Shown here: one piece after another, positions 10,601 through 20,765 of the stretch | Numbering within the stretch: position 1 is the stretch's first letter | Layout: each line of letters starts with the position of its first letter | Origin: Sodiomyces alkalinus F11 | Taxonomy: Eukaryota; Ascomycota; Sordariomycetes; Glomerellales; Plectosphaerellaceae | Assembly (NCBI RefSeq): GCF_003711515.1 | Contig: NW_021167079.1 | Coordinates: 1,973,471 to 2,037,470, forward strand | DNA length: 64,000 bases | Direction of reading: 5' to 3' | Notes under the pieces: generated by a model | Told to the model about the DNA's origin: nothing | The model's database searches: none | The model's input: only the letters and a program-made list of their open reading frames with translations | Program-made: the position numbers and the translations under genes

Positions 10601-11767
10601 GCGCGGCGCGGGGAAGCCTTCGACAAGGGCTCGTTTACTTCGTACGTCTTTAGTCTCCTGGATGCCGAAGGAATCTGGGTCGATGCCGCTATCTACGGGA
10701 ATCACAGCCGCTACATCAACCACGCCCAGGACGCCTACAATCTGGAGCCCAAGATCGTGTACGTCGGTGGCGAGTACCGCATCCGGTTTACGGCAATTCG
10801 CAACATCCAGGCGGGAGAAGAGCTCTTCTTCAACTACGGAGACAGCTTCCCCAACCTGACCAAAAAGATGATCAAGGATAAAACGTCAGAAGACGATGCC
10901 CGGGCTGCCGAGGGGTCACCCAGCAGAAAAGAAAAGGCGCGCAGTAGGCCTGGTGGGAAAGGCGCCGGGAAGCCCAGAAAGAGAGAAAAAGAAAAGGAAA
11001 AAGAGAAAAAAGAAAGGGGAAGAGAAGGGGAAAAGCCAGGCGCTCGAAAAGAGGCCCCTCCAACGGCGATGGACGACTTGGGGGAGCTTACTGAACTTAC
11101 TGAACCCCCTGCGAGAACCCGAAAACGCAGACGACGAGTGGGAGAACCCGAGGAGGACGAGGGAGCAGAATACCATCCTTCCCAGGAGGAGTCGGAGGGA
11201 AGAGCAGGTTCGACGGGGTCGCCGGTGTTACCGCACCGACGGCGTGCCCGGCGGAGGCTCCGCAGTCCGAGTGCCGGCTCCGCGGACGTAGACAGGCCAG
11301 AGCTCCCCGCAGCGAGGCCAGACAAGGACGGACAGGGTGAAGCGCCGAAAAGTTTGGCATCGACATCGCAGGCGCCGAGCACACCGTCCCCCAGGGCGAG
11401 GAGGCGCGGCCGACCCCCTAGGCCGAGACACGAAGGCGTTGCGAGTCCCGAGACGAAGACAACGCTACAACGACCACCCGGCCAGGGTCATCAGCGGGGA
11501 CGGTTGGCGTTCGACTCGGAGAATCCCAACGGACCGAGGGAGGTAAATGGGGAAGCCGACAGGTCTTCTCTTTCCTCGCGGATGCGACGAGGCCGGAGAC
11601 GAATTGCCGAGGACTCGGACGACGACGGAACAGGACGCCCGAGAACGGCAGATTCCACACTGGAGGTGGACGATAGCTACGACTCGCAGCTGGGCGCGCC
11701 TCCGAGTGTCTCTCGATCGAATAGACCGAGGAAACGTCCTGCACGGTATAGAGAGGAGGATGCGTGA
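7606..11767 (+). CDS. KMT6: Histone H3K27 methyltransferase, EZH2/KMT6 type (PRC2 catalytic subunit)
   Basis: Catalytic subunit of Polycomb repressive complex 2, which deposits H3K27 methylation and silences facultative heterochromatin. Two exons, 7606-8811 and 8945-11767, join in phase 0 to 1,342 residues; the 133-bp intron starts GTGAGT, is pyrimidine-rich and ends TTTAG. Residues 1-400 are mostly disordered. A Cys-rich CXC/pre-SET region spans about 804-900 (CHHEGPCTLANGCDCV onward). The SET domain spans about 903-1033, with GYGLFALEDI, EYTGELV, the GNHSRYINH motif (Asn988, Asn995-His996) and GEELFFNYGD. The CXC arrangement just before SET separates EZH from other SET families. Unusual is a tail of about 300 residues after SET, with KREKEKEKEKKE and many Arg/Ser/Pro, since EZH proteins normally end soon after SET. 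The ATG at 7606 is the first in frame after the leader. Confidence 0.93.
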
Positions 11768-13289
11768 TGGTCTTCCGAAGGAAAACGCCCCGGTCCTGCG
11801 CGCCATAGGGGATCAGTATGGGGAAGATAATGTTGGCTTGTTGGCTGCCCTTCGACTCTCCGGAAAACCCCAACCCAGCCCAACGCAGGCCCTCCCTTGG
11901 TAGATAGGTTGTCTTATCAGCCCACGACGGCGCAAAGCGTTGGGTCGCGTACAAGGCTGAAGCCGCGCACGTCAAGACGGCAAGGGGAACAAGGGTTTGG
12001 GTAGGGTAGGGAGACTGGGCTGTTGTATTGTGCATCCCTTAATGGCTGTGCCGTTTAATCATGGTTCTACATGGCTTCCTGGAAACTCTCTTCCCTCGTA
12101 GCATGTCCGAGGCGATGCCAATGACGTATTGTACTATAGCAATCAAGTTAATAAAGACATGACATCCTTGCCAAGCTACTAGTTATGATGTGTGCATCGG
12201 CTTGACGTCGAGAAACATCACTTAGTGAGCGTCAGCAACCAACGGGGGGCTACAACTTTAAGGAGCTATATTTGAGTACCTAGGAAGCTTAGACGAAGGA
12301 TAGACACATGTATGGTTTGAAATAACTTTGACTGCGCAGTTCTATTTAACACATTTAGACCGACTTTAGACCAACAGCAAACATGTTCTTCCGCGGATCG
12401 ATGGCTACGACGGTGGTTAGGTCAGGCATCTCGCCGTGGGTATCATGCTTTGGTCTCGACAACACATAGGAGAGAACTTTCCTATGGTCTCTGCTTCTTT
12501 ATATCATGTCTGGGGGTTTTCTTCTGTAGGTCTACGTATATTTTTTTCTTCTTTTCTTTTTAATAGAGAGCCCGCGCCGGTGAATTCCCTCGTCAACGTA
12601 GGAACAGGCTTATTACAGACGATATATTATTACTTCCTATCATGTTCATGTCCTTTTGGGAATATGATAGAGTAAGGTATCCTCTAGTACTATTAATGAA
12701 TGGGATAGCGTGTTGAGACTTGTAGTCGACCATGGAAGCATTCCCTTTATAACAGAGTCTAAGAATTCAGAGACAGTCGTTTCAAGAAGCACGAGGCTCG
12801 CCGCAGCTTGACGAGTGGTATAACCCCGACACTTTCCCTTTTTTATGCTACTACTCGGCGCACAAGAGACAGCAGAGAAGAGGGAGTTTCGATATTTCCA
12901 GTAACTCTGTCATAGTAGGCGAGGCAACAGTCAACACAGCACCTACGCCAAGACACACTGGACTTTCAGGACTCTTCGAGTCGGGACTGCATCTGCCATC
13001 AAAGAGAGAAACACACCCGTCTATAAATCAACCTCTCTAGAACCTCTCTAGACTTACTTTCTCAAACGAGAACGAGTTGGAGGCTTCGCTTATGTCTAGA
13101 GAAGCTCCTCTGCTTGAAACACGGCCCGTTCAAGATGGAGAATATATATATATATATATATTTGCTCTCAGGATGTCACGGATCAGAGCAGCAATATCAG
13201 CATTCCAATCAACTGCACCAACTAAATCCTGCTGGCCCGATTTTACAAAAGGAGGTGCGATACACAGAGAACCCCCTGGTTTATTCAAC
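11768..13289. other. Spacer KMT6 / SprT-like gene
   Basis: Contains the KMT6 3' UTR and the upstream region of the next gene. It includes a near-direct repeat CCTCTCTAGA around 13030-13050 and an (AT)10 microsatellite at 13142-13161. An in-frame extension of the next gene reaches back to 13077 but crosses the microsatellite, so it is treated as leader. Confidence 0.55.
13142..13161. repeat. (AT)10 microsatellite
   Basis: Uninterrupted AT dinucleotides. If translated as part of the upstream extension of the SprT-like gene they would read as alternating Tyr-Ile, which argues for a leader location. Confidence 0.95.
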
Positions 13290-14675
13290 ATGGCTCCCCT
13301 CGGCCGAAAGAAGACCATGTCCAAGAAAAGACACAAGAAATCCAAATCCCCTCAACGCAGAGAAACGCGCCCGTGCCCCATCGAGAAGGGTTACCGAAAG
13401 CACCCCCCGCCGTCTAAAGGTCCGCCCAAGGGAAGAACTCCCGCTCCGGAGCCAGTACCCAAGCTAAACGACCTGGTTCCCATCTCCCGGCCCGAGTCGG
13501 ATGCCTGCAGCCACAAGAAATTCCCCAAGCCAGTCGTCTCGCCCGGCTCGGAGAAACCCCTGATTGAGCTGGAACTCGAGTCCTACTCGGCCAGCGACTT
13601 GCTCCGCCTGACTATAGAGGCACACCGCTGCATGGTTGAAGTAAAAGACGCGGAGGCTAAGGCCAGGCGCCGCTTCGCCAAGCTATATACCGACTACGTC
13701 GACACCGCGGCCTCGACTGCCGACCAAATTTCGCATGCCGCCTGCTTACCGCTCAGAGCAAAGGAAGATTTCCTCCAGGAGATCATGGGCATGCTCGACG
13801 AGAGCTTCTTCTTCGGGACATTGACCAAGGCGTACGGCGGCCGAGAATCCCCCCTCGTCTCCGTAGACCTCCTTCTCAGTTCGAGTCCAACCTATCTCGG
13901 TTACACGACCCACCCGGACTACTCATCCCTCCCCTACTCCGAAATCGCAATTTACAACAAGGTCTTTTGGCCGTACCCGTACGTCCCCTCTTTCCACACC
14001 CTCGCGGGGATGGTCGAGACCCTCCTCCACGAGATGGTCCACGCCTACCTGATGCTTTTCGCCTGCCAGTCCGGCAACTGCGCAAAGAACATACTCAACA
14101 CCATCGGGTTGACGGGCCACTCGCACACGTGGAAGGCGCTCCACGCCGTGATTGTCAGCGAGATCCGCTTGTGGGACCCCAGCCTCCGAGGCTTCCGCGC
14201 AGACCAATGCAGCGAAGGGGAGGGATACTGCCGCACGTCCTGCGAGCAGGAGCTGCGGGAGCAGATCGACCAGAAGGAGACCAGCGCCGCGAAGGGGCTC
14301 CGGCCCCGTCTCAAACTGGCCCGGAACCGCGTCGTGCGGTTCGCGCAGACGGGACGGCCCATCGTGAGGCTCGGCCCCCGCGCCAAGAAACGACAGGCAA
14401 AGCTCAAGGTTCGGGAGACGAGAAAGTGGAGGATCCGCAGGATGGCGGCGCTCGAGAAGACTTCGAAGGGTGCTGACCAGGCGGATGGGAAATGTGTCGG
14501 GAAAGGTAATGAAGATGATGATGTCAAGGAAGAAAAGGAAGAAAGGGAAGAAAGGGAAGAAAGGGAAGAAAAGGAAGAAAGGGAAGAAAGGGAAGAAAGG
14601 GAAGAAAGGGAAGATGTTGACGAGGAATTGACTCGAGAGATCCGGGCTTCTCTCCGAGTGCTACTCTCGATTTAG
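13290..14675 (+). CDS. SprT-like zinc metalloprotease domain protein
   Basis: Single-exon gene. With the ATG at 13290 (context CAACATGGC) it gives 461 residues. The core, about residues 165-310, is SprT-like: HEMVHAYL supplies the HExxH zinc site (first His about residue 247), and GLTGHSHTWKALH downstream (His about 277) matches the third ligand region of the family. SprT/Spartan-type proteases act on DNA-protein crosslinks, but this family is broad in fungi and the role here is not known. The N terminus is Lys/Arg/Pro-rich and the tail after residue 360 is basic. The extreme C terminus is a Glu/Arg repeat encoded by tandem copies of a GGAAGAAA-type unit (14525-14616). Alternative in-frame starts at 13077 and 13173 exist; the first would include a Tyr-Ile run from a microsatellite and looks unlikely. 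Confidence 0.8.
   Translation: MAPLGRKKTMSKKRHKKSKSPQRRETRPCPIEKGYRKHPPPSKGPPKGRTPAPEPVPKLNDLVPISRPESDACSHKKFPKPVVSPGSEKPLIELELESYSASDLLRLTIEAHRCMVEVKDAEAKARRRFAKLYTDYVDTAASTADQISHAACLPLRAKEDFLQEIMGMLDESFFFGTLTKAYGGRESPLVSVDLLLSSSPTYLGYTTHPDYSSLPYSEIAIYNKVFWPYPYVPSFHTLAGMVETLLHEMVHAYLMLFACQSGNCAKNILNTIGLTGHSHTWKALHAVIVSEIRLWDPSLRGFRADQCSEGEGYCRTSCEQELREQIDQKETSAAKGLRPRLKLARNRVVRFAQTGRPIVRLGPRAKKRQAKLKVRETRKWRIRRMAALEKTSKGADQADGKCVGKGNEDDDVKEEKEEREEREEREEKEEREEREEREEREDVDEELTREIRASLRVLLSI
14525..14616 (+). repeat. Coding minisatellite (Glu-Glu-Arg repeats)
   Basis: Tandem GGAAGAAAG-type units encode repeated EER/EEK triplets near the C terminus of the SprT-like protein. Nearly all units are identical, which suggests recent slippage and probable length variation. 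Confidence 0.9.
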
Positions 14676-14985
14676 ACCTCTGTCTTTGACGGGCCGGCAT
14701 CTCCTAGACGCCGGCAGAGAAGGGGAGAAAAGGGAGAAATACAACACATATCTCAAGGGATTTGGAGGTAGATTTTGCAAAGAATAAACGTCATGTCGTT
14801 GGGTATTTTCATTCATCCTAAAATCCTGAACGAACACCGTTGCCATTCCTACATGAAGAATTGCTTTTCGAGTCCCAAGGCAAATCGCAAAAATCCAATA
14901 AGCGCCATGCGGAATAAAATGAAAAGAACACGCTCCCCGCGGCCCGGCTCCCAGCCCCAGCTCGAGCAGAGACTTCCTCTATACT
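14676..14985. other. Convergent 3' spacer SprT-like / CHK1
   Basis: Tail-to-tail spacer of about 310 bp. Nothing recognised beyond presumed 3' UTRs. Confidence 0.6.
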
Positions 14986-16775
14986 CTATGCGTCTCGGAC
15001 GTACACACCATCCTTGCATAGGACGACGACCTTCTTGAAGAAGCGGCGCCATTCCAGAGGATCGCCCTTGATCTTGACGAACCGCACGTCCAGCAATTCC
15101 CCTTCATCAAAGGCGAGGCGGTCGATCTGTACTTCGCCATGGAGACTCTGTTTGCGGCCATCCAGGGCGCGGAGCCGAACGGTGGCCACATGGTCGGAAT
15201 AGAGATTGGGGGTGACGGGCGCCAAGGGCACGTTGAGCTGGTGGAGAGCATCGCTGAGCATTTGGACGAGGAGCTGCGGCGGCACGTGGGAGAAGAAGCG
15301 CGTGAGGGACTCGGCCGGCACGATGTCGCGGAACTGGCGGGCCGCCTGGGTGAGCGTCAGGGGAACACCCGGGTTCTGGGAGAACTGGCTCATCGAGGGC
15401 TCGTCGGCCAGCGGGTCGGAATACAGGCCGCGGCCGGGGGTGCTGCTGGGTGGGCGGAAGTGGGCGGTGGCTTCGGATCGGAGCGCCGGCTGCGTGGAGG
15501 AAATGGCCACGGAGCCGATGGACCGCAAGGCCGGGCGTTCCCAGTCCCACTCGGTGTCGGTAATGGGCACCTCCGGTTGGCTGGCGGATTTTAGTGCCAT
15601 GCCGGGGCTGTCAACGTCCATGGACTCTCCGTTGGCTCCGTTGGCTCCGTTGGCGGCTTGCTGCTGTGACGGGGTAGGCTGCTGGCTGAAATCGATCCGG
15701 AGGTTCTCCAGCATCTTGGTTGCTAGGCTGAGAGGGTCCCTGATCTTTCCACTTCCATCCGTCGTGGTGAGAGAATTGTGTCTCGTATACCAAGGATGCT
15801 GTCGTATCTGTGTGAAAGAGAACCGCTTGGAGGTGTCGACGCTCATCATGCCTCGTAGGAGTGAAAGGGCCTGGGGGGGGATCCGTCCCCACAAGGCGTC
15901 GGTGCTGCGGCCGTTCGTCCGGAGGTACTCCTGGTACTCCCAGCTGGTCGAGGACGGCTCATCCCACGGGGTGTTCCCGACGAGCAGGACGAAGAGGATG
16001 ACGCCACACGACCATATGTCGGATAGTTCCGGAGCATACCTGGCCGTGGTCCCAGACGACTTTTTGTCCACGCGGCCGCAGGCGAGGATTTCGGGGGCGA
16101 TATAGGGCGGGCTCCCGCAGAGGGTGGCACTCGTCTTGCGCTGTCCCTTGTACTCGAACATAGTCGCCATACCAAAGTCGGCCAGCTTGAGGTTGCCCCT
16201 GTCGGAGAGGAGAATATTCTCCGGCTTGAGGTCGCGGTGGGCCACTCCCTTGGAATGCATGAAGCTCACTCCGCTGATGAGTTGGAGGAAGTAGATGTGG
16301 GCGATGTCCTCCTGGACGCCAACGTCGGCCTCTACCTTGTCGAACAGATCACCACCGTCGGCAAACTCCATGGCTATCCACCTCCAGTTGGCATCCTCGC
16401 CCGAGGCGAACCACTCGATGATGTTGGCATGTTGGCCGATATGAGAGTGAAGAGACACCTCCATCAGGAGCTGCTTTGCTGAAACACGGCCATGACGCAT
16501 GGCATAGCCTTTATGAATCAGCTTGACAGCGAACACGGGTTCACTCCTGTCAGAAGGAATTGCCTTTTTGATCCTGTATGTTCATAACCGTTCATACATG
16601 GTGAGCTTGGTGATTCGACCTCATGTCACTTACACCACAGTTGAGGTTGGCGCCGTGCGTCCAGTGAGGGCAGGGAAAGGTAAGCTTACGAGGCATAGGC
16701 TCCGCGACCGATAGTTTTAGAAATGAGCCTGAAAGGTAGGTCACCCGGCAAAGGGTCTAACTGTGACTGGCTCAT
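14986..16775 (-). CDS. CHK1: DNA damage checkpoint kinase Chk1
   Basis: Serine/threonine effector kinase of the G2/M DNA damage checkpoint, acting downstream of ATR/Mec1. Two exons, 16775-16690 and 16573-14986, join through a split TC|G codon to 557 residues. Exon 1 supplies FRLISKTIGRGAYAS, the glycine-rich loop. Exon 2 gives VFAVKLI (catalytic Lys), HRDLKPENILL, LADFGMAT, a TLCGSPPYIAPE activation segment and DIWSCGVILFVLL. GGDLFDKVEADVGV and the GNTPWDEPS stretch are Chk1-like rather than Chk2-like, and there is no FHA domain. Residues after about 280 hold a Gln/Ser-rich linker and a C-terminal regulatory region with RFFSHVPPQLLVQMLSDAL, as in fungal Chk1. The first exon was placed by the start MSQSQLDPLP and the donor GTAAGC. 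Confidence 0.93.
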
Positions 16776-17898
16776 TGTGAACAAGCATTAGTAGCAGAAT
16801 GGCCGAAGAGAGAACTCCTGGTGTTGCCTCTTCTAATGCGTGCGTGGGTGGGATCGCGATATTCCGATTCCCAATGTTGGTAGAGAGTGGAAAGCCCCAT
16901 GTTGATCAAGTAGTAATTAACGCAGAACTCACCATCCTGGTATGATTGCCGTGTAAAACGTGTACTTGACGCGTCGTCACCGTGGCCGCGTCAAGAGAAT
17001 TGTGCGAGGGTGGTGGTTTTGGTGGTGGTGGGGGGGGACCTGGTTTCTGTGCTGTTGTCTGTTCGGAGTGGAGGTGTGTAGGGGACAGGGACACTGTGTA
17101 CATTCTGTCACCACAGAAGGGTTAGTGCGCTCCTCAAGCAAAACCGCTCAGAACACGCGGCATAGAGGTACCATGTATGTACAGTGTCCAAACGGTACAT
17201 CTGGTAGGTAAGGTACCTAAGGTTAGGTAGGCGACAAAGCGGGCCCATTAGTGTACAACGGCGTTCCGAGACCGATGACAACAACTTGTAACAATTGGCT
17301 CTCCGTAGCTCCGGTCGCGGTTGCCCCGGCGGACTAGTGGGCCGGTCTCAGTAAACAAGACCCCTTGCCAAGGGCGAACCAGCGAGCCCAGAGCAGGAGC
17401 CATCAACTGTGACATGCTCTGAAAGCCTACGAATGAACTTACCTTAGGTACTTTACTTAGGTATTTTAGCTAAGGTATCCTCATCCTAAAACCCCAACCC
17501 ACCTTCACCTTCCAACGTCCTCTGCTCTCCCGAGAACAGCATCTCCCGAAACACAACTCGATTACGGATAAATCTTCTTTGGAAAGGTTTGTCTCTCATT
17601 TTCTTTTACCTTCCCTCTCCATTCGCATTTCCCTTGCCCAGGCGCTCTTCACGTTTGGTTTCATCCCCGAGCAAAGCCCCACCCACTCCGTACAGGTTTG
17701 TTGTTTTTTTGCACCCGTCTAAGTCTTGTATCAGCGTCCGTCGTCAATAAAACACCTGCGAAATCAGCTTTCTTCTTTATTCCTCTTCCTCTTTATTTGA
17801 TGTATGTCTTCCAACCCGAAGGGCTTGTATATGGCACGCGCTCGGTATCGTCAACAATAACTAACCTACCTAGTCATCTGCGCCCCTACCAGACAACC
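16776..17898. other. Divergent spacer CHK1 / UBC11
   Basis: Divergent promoter region. It includes a G/T-rich tract (17005-17040), the cluster GGTAGGTAAGGTACCTAAGG near 17203-17222 and related TACTTAGGTA motifs at 17430-17475. A pyrimidine-rich stretch (17570-17720) fits the UBC11 leader. Confidence 0.55.
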
Positions 17899-18580
17899 AT
17901 GGATTATACAGAGGACAGCCAGAACACCGCTCCCGGAAGTCTCCAAGCTTCCAAGCTTGGTGCCACGAAGAAAGGCCCCGATGCCGCCAGCGTCACCAAG
18001 AGGTCAGTGTTATCGGGAATAGAATCGCCCACTCCCCCCATTGGCTTCACAAGCGCTGATTCGAATGTCCCTTTGATCGAGCAGACTACAGACTGAGCTT
18101 ATGCAACTCATGACTTCTCCTGCCCCTGGTGTCTCTGCCTTTCCCTCCGCCGATGGCAACCTTATGAGCTGGACTGCCACCATCGAAGGACCCGAAGGCA
18201 CTCCCTACGCTGGCTTGACCCTCAAGCTGAGCCTATCCTTCCCCAGCAACTATCCTTACGCCCCGCCCGTCGTCCTTTTCAAGACTCCAATCTACCACCC
18301 CAACTTCGACTTCTCCGGCCGCATCTGTCTTGACATCCTCAAAGACAAGTGGACTGCTGCCTACAACATTCAGACCGTGCTGCTGAGTCTGCAGAGCCTG
18401 CTAGGCGAACCCAACAAGTGAGTTGCTCCTCCAACCATTGCATCCCATCCTACCGAGGTTGCTAATGACCGAAAAAGCGCATCCCCCTTGAATGGCGAGG
18501 CCGCTGAGCTCTGGGATAAGGACCCCGAGGAGTTCAAACGCAAGGTCCTGGCCCGCCACCGCGATATTGACGACGACTGA
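17899..18580 (+). CDS. UBC11: Ubiquitin-conjugating enzyme E2-C (UBE2C/Ubc11, APC/C partner)
   Basis: E2 enzyme that works with the anaphase-promoting complex to mark mitotic cyclins. Three exons, 17899-18002, 18085-18417 and 18478-18580, give 179 residues. The E2 fold runs from about residue 36. It contains [41 protein letters not shown], the [15 protein letters not shown] active site (Cys116), [20 protein letters not shown] and [17 protein letters not shown]. The YHPN and [10 protein letters not shown] block, the Ser/Pro-rich N-terminal extension and the short C-terminal helix match the UBE2C class. The introns use donors GTCAGT and GTGAGT, and both phases restore conserved residues (AG|A Arg; AA|C Asn). 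The fungal Ubc11 assignment is preferred over Ubc4/5 because of the N-terminal extension. Confidence 0.92.
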
Positions 18581-19183
18581 TGGAGCATGGAATGGGGGAG
18601 GAGCTGGACCGTGATACTTGCGACGCCGGCGGCACGGGCAGGCATTATACCCGAGTTCTGGAGAATTGGAGTTGTTTGTATTCATACATGGCACACAAGT
18701 CAGCGCGGAATGGCTGGTTTGGGACTTTTGGTGTTGGTCAGCGGGATAGGCAACTTGGGCTGCATGGCATACATTGGTACCAATGGACTCTTGTTTTATG
18801 AATGGTTTGTTCTCCTTTCCCTGTAGGCGAAGCAGACAGACACGACCCCATTTGTCGACAGCAAACGCCAAAAATCTTCTATGGAACCGCCTGACAGTGA
18901 CACCCGAAGCTCATGGCAAATCGTTATCATCATCGTCCACGGTCACGACCACCACATTCCTCACTGGGCCTTGAATTGGGGACTCGCTGTCGGTGGCACA
19001 CTAGAACAAGGGGACGAAAAAAAAAAAGAGTCGTCGCATTTCGTCGGAAGAATCGAGCCTCTTTCCCATTTCCTCTCAAGGAATCGTGTGGTAGTGGGAA
19101 GCTAAATACCCCGTGCAACTCCAATGCCGATGCCGCCCTGATTTGTTGACCCTTGCCAAAGAGAGAAACTTTTTTATTCCATC
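18581..19183. other. Convergent 3' spacer UBC11 / RPL31
   Basis: Tail-to-tail region with presumed 3' UTRs and an A-run near 19018-19028. No gene seen. Confidence 0.6.
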
Positions 19184-19961
19184 TTACTCCTCAACGACAA
19201 CAGTCGGCAGACCCTTGGGGTCCTTGACGTTGACGGCCTGCACGTAGCTGTAGAGCCTCTCCTTGGCGCCCTCCTCGTCGTTTCGCCTCCGGGAGATGCG
19301 GACACGGAGCCTGTAAGGGACGCCCTTGATACCCTGCTCCCAGACCTTCTTGTTGAGCTGGGGGTCCAGACGGACGTCGGAGGTGCCCTGTAGGTAGATA
19401 CACATCGATCATGTCAGCCCAAATTCTCATGATCAATTTGGCATACGGTATTGATTCCGATCCTTCTCTTTCCCCATAGTCTCTGCCCTCCCCCTTTTGT
19501 TGTTCTGCTCCGTCGACAAACAACCACACACACACACACACACACACACAACCATCCCTTCAATTTCGTTTCTCGAAAAGGATCCGTGACGTAGCTCGGG
19601 TGCGTCTCGGGCGGTGGGCACGTACCATGGACTTCAGGGCGAAAAGCTTGATCTGCTTGATGGCCTGGGGGGCACGCTTCTTGAAGGTCTCGCCATGGAG
19701 CTAGATGGTACACAAAAAGACACGCAGTTAGCATCCTTCGCCTGGTTTTTTCTTTTCTTTTTTCTCCCTTCTTCTTCTTCTTCTTCGTCGTCGCCGCAAC
19801 TCGGCGCAATCGCAGTCCATGACAGTTGCTTCCGGCCGGGGGGGGGGGGGGGTTGGGTTGTTACTAACGCGCTTGTGAAGGTGGATGGTGTACTCGCGGG
19901 CAACAACGTCCGCGATGGCAGAGCGCTGCTGCTTGCCGCCAGTCTTCTGCTTCGTCGACAT
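19184..19961 (-). CDS. RPL31: 60S ribosomal protein eL31
   Basis: Structural protein of the large cytosolic subunit near the exit tunnel. Three exons, 19961-19869, 19700-19626 and 19387-19184, all phase 0, give 123 residues, the usual size. Landmarks are SAIADVVAREYTIHLHKR, LHGETFKKRAPQAIKQI, KKVWEQGIKGVPYRLRVRISR and YVQAVNVKDPKGLPTVVVEE. The introns are relatively long for this window (168 and 238 bp), as is common for fungal ribosomal protein genes. They carry low-complexity tracts: a (CA)13 run at 19525-19550 in intron 2, and a G-run near 19840 plus CTT repeats in intron 1. A CCAAT box lies about 140 bp upstream, near 20100. Confidence 0.96.
19525..19550. repeat. (CA)13 microsatellite in the RPL31 intron
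   Basis: Uninterrupted dinucleotide run within the second intron, likely polymorphic. Confidence 0.95.
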
Positions 19962-20765
19962 TTTGGACGGGTTCCTCGTGAGGTTGACGCTGAAGGAGGG
20001 GCGGGGAGGCTTGTCGAGCGAGTTGGGCGTCGTTGTCGATGCGATTTTGGGAGAGTGTAAATCCGAATGAATGTGTGTGTAGGCAAAAAAACCTAGCGAG
20101 CCAATCAGGAACGTAGTACCTCTTGTTGGAGTGCGGGCATAAGCACGTGACTTAGCTCTCTACGGCCCAGTGTCCACTTAAATTTTACGGTCAGGATCAT
20201 AACAGATTACAGGGCTGGTACGTACCCGCTCCCCCCTGCAGTAGAATCAGAATCAGAAACATCCCCGGGCCTGGCAATGGGAGACGCTTGATCCTCTCCG
20301 CCCAGGTTGCAGGCTGCATTGCTCTGCCGCGAGCAAGCATCCTCATCATCATCATCATCAAATTTCCGTGTCTCCAGACTGTAGTTACCGCACCGACGTC
20401 GCCCACCACGAGTAAACTTTGACTCCTTCTGAATGAACGCGATTACACCTCTTTGTACAGCTGGAAGTGCTCTAGCAATCGGCTACTGGCAGCCATCTCC
20501 CTAGGCGACGCCCTCCCTGTATTACGACAGCTTCATTCGCCAGAGGAACCAGCAATCCCTTTGGAATACGAAGCCCGGATGACATTGACGAGTGGACCTT
20601 TATCACCCTGATCACCGATTGATCTCAGGGGCATCGTCTCCTAACGCTTTCGTTCAACCTCAGTATTCAATAATAGCAACGTTTTTCTTCTTGCTAATAC
20701 CCTTACAAGAACGACAATTATAACACGAGCATACTCTCGTTTGCTCCTTGGAATCAACCTTAATC
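19962..20765. other. Divergent spacer RPL31 / Rax1-like
   Basis: Contains the RPL31 promoter with a CCAAT motif near 20100, a CAT trinucleotide run around 20340-20358 and an AT-rich leader before the next ATG. No gene seen. Confidence 0.55.

Noticed and set aside
10834..11382. 182-codon minus-strand frame
   Set aside because: Mirror of the low-complexity KMT6 tail (Ser/Pro/Phe-rich), with no domain.
13077..13289. Upstream in-frame extension of the SprT-like gene
   Set aside because: It would translate an (AT)10 microsatellite as Tyr-Ile repeats; the ATG at 13290 has better context.
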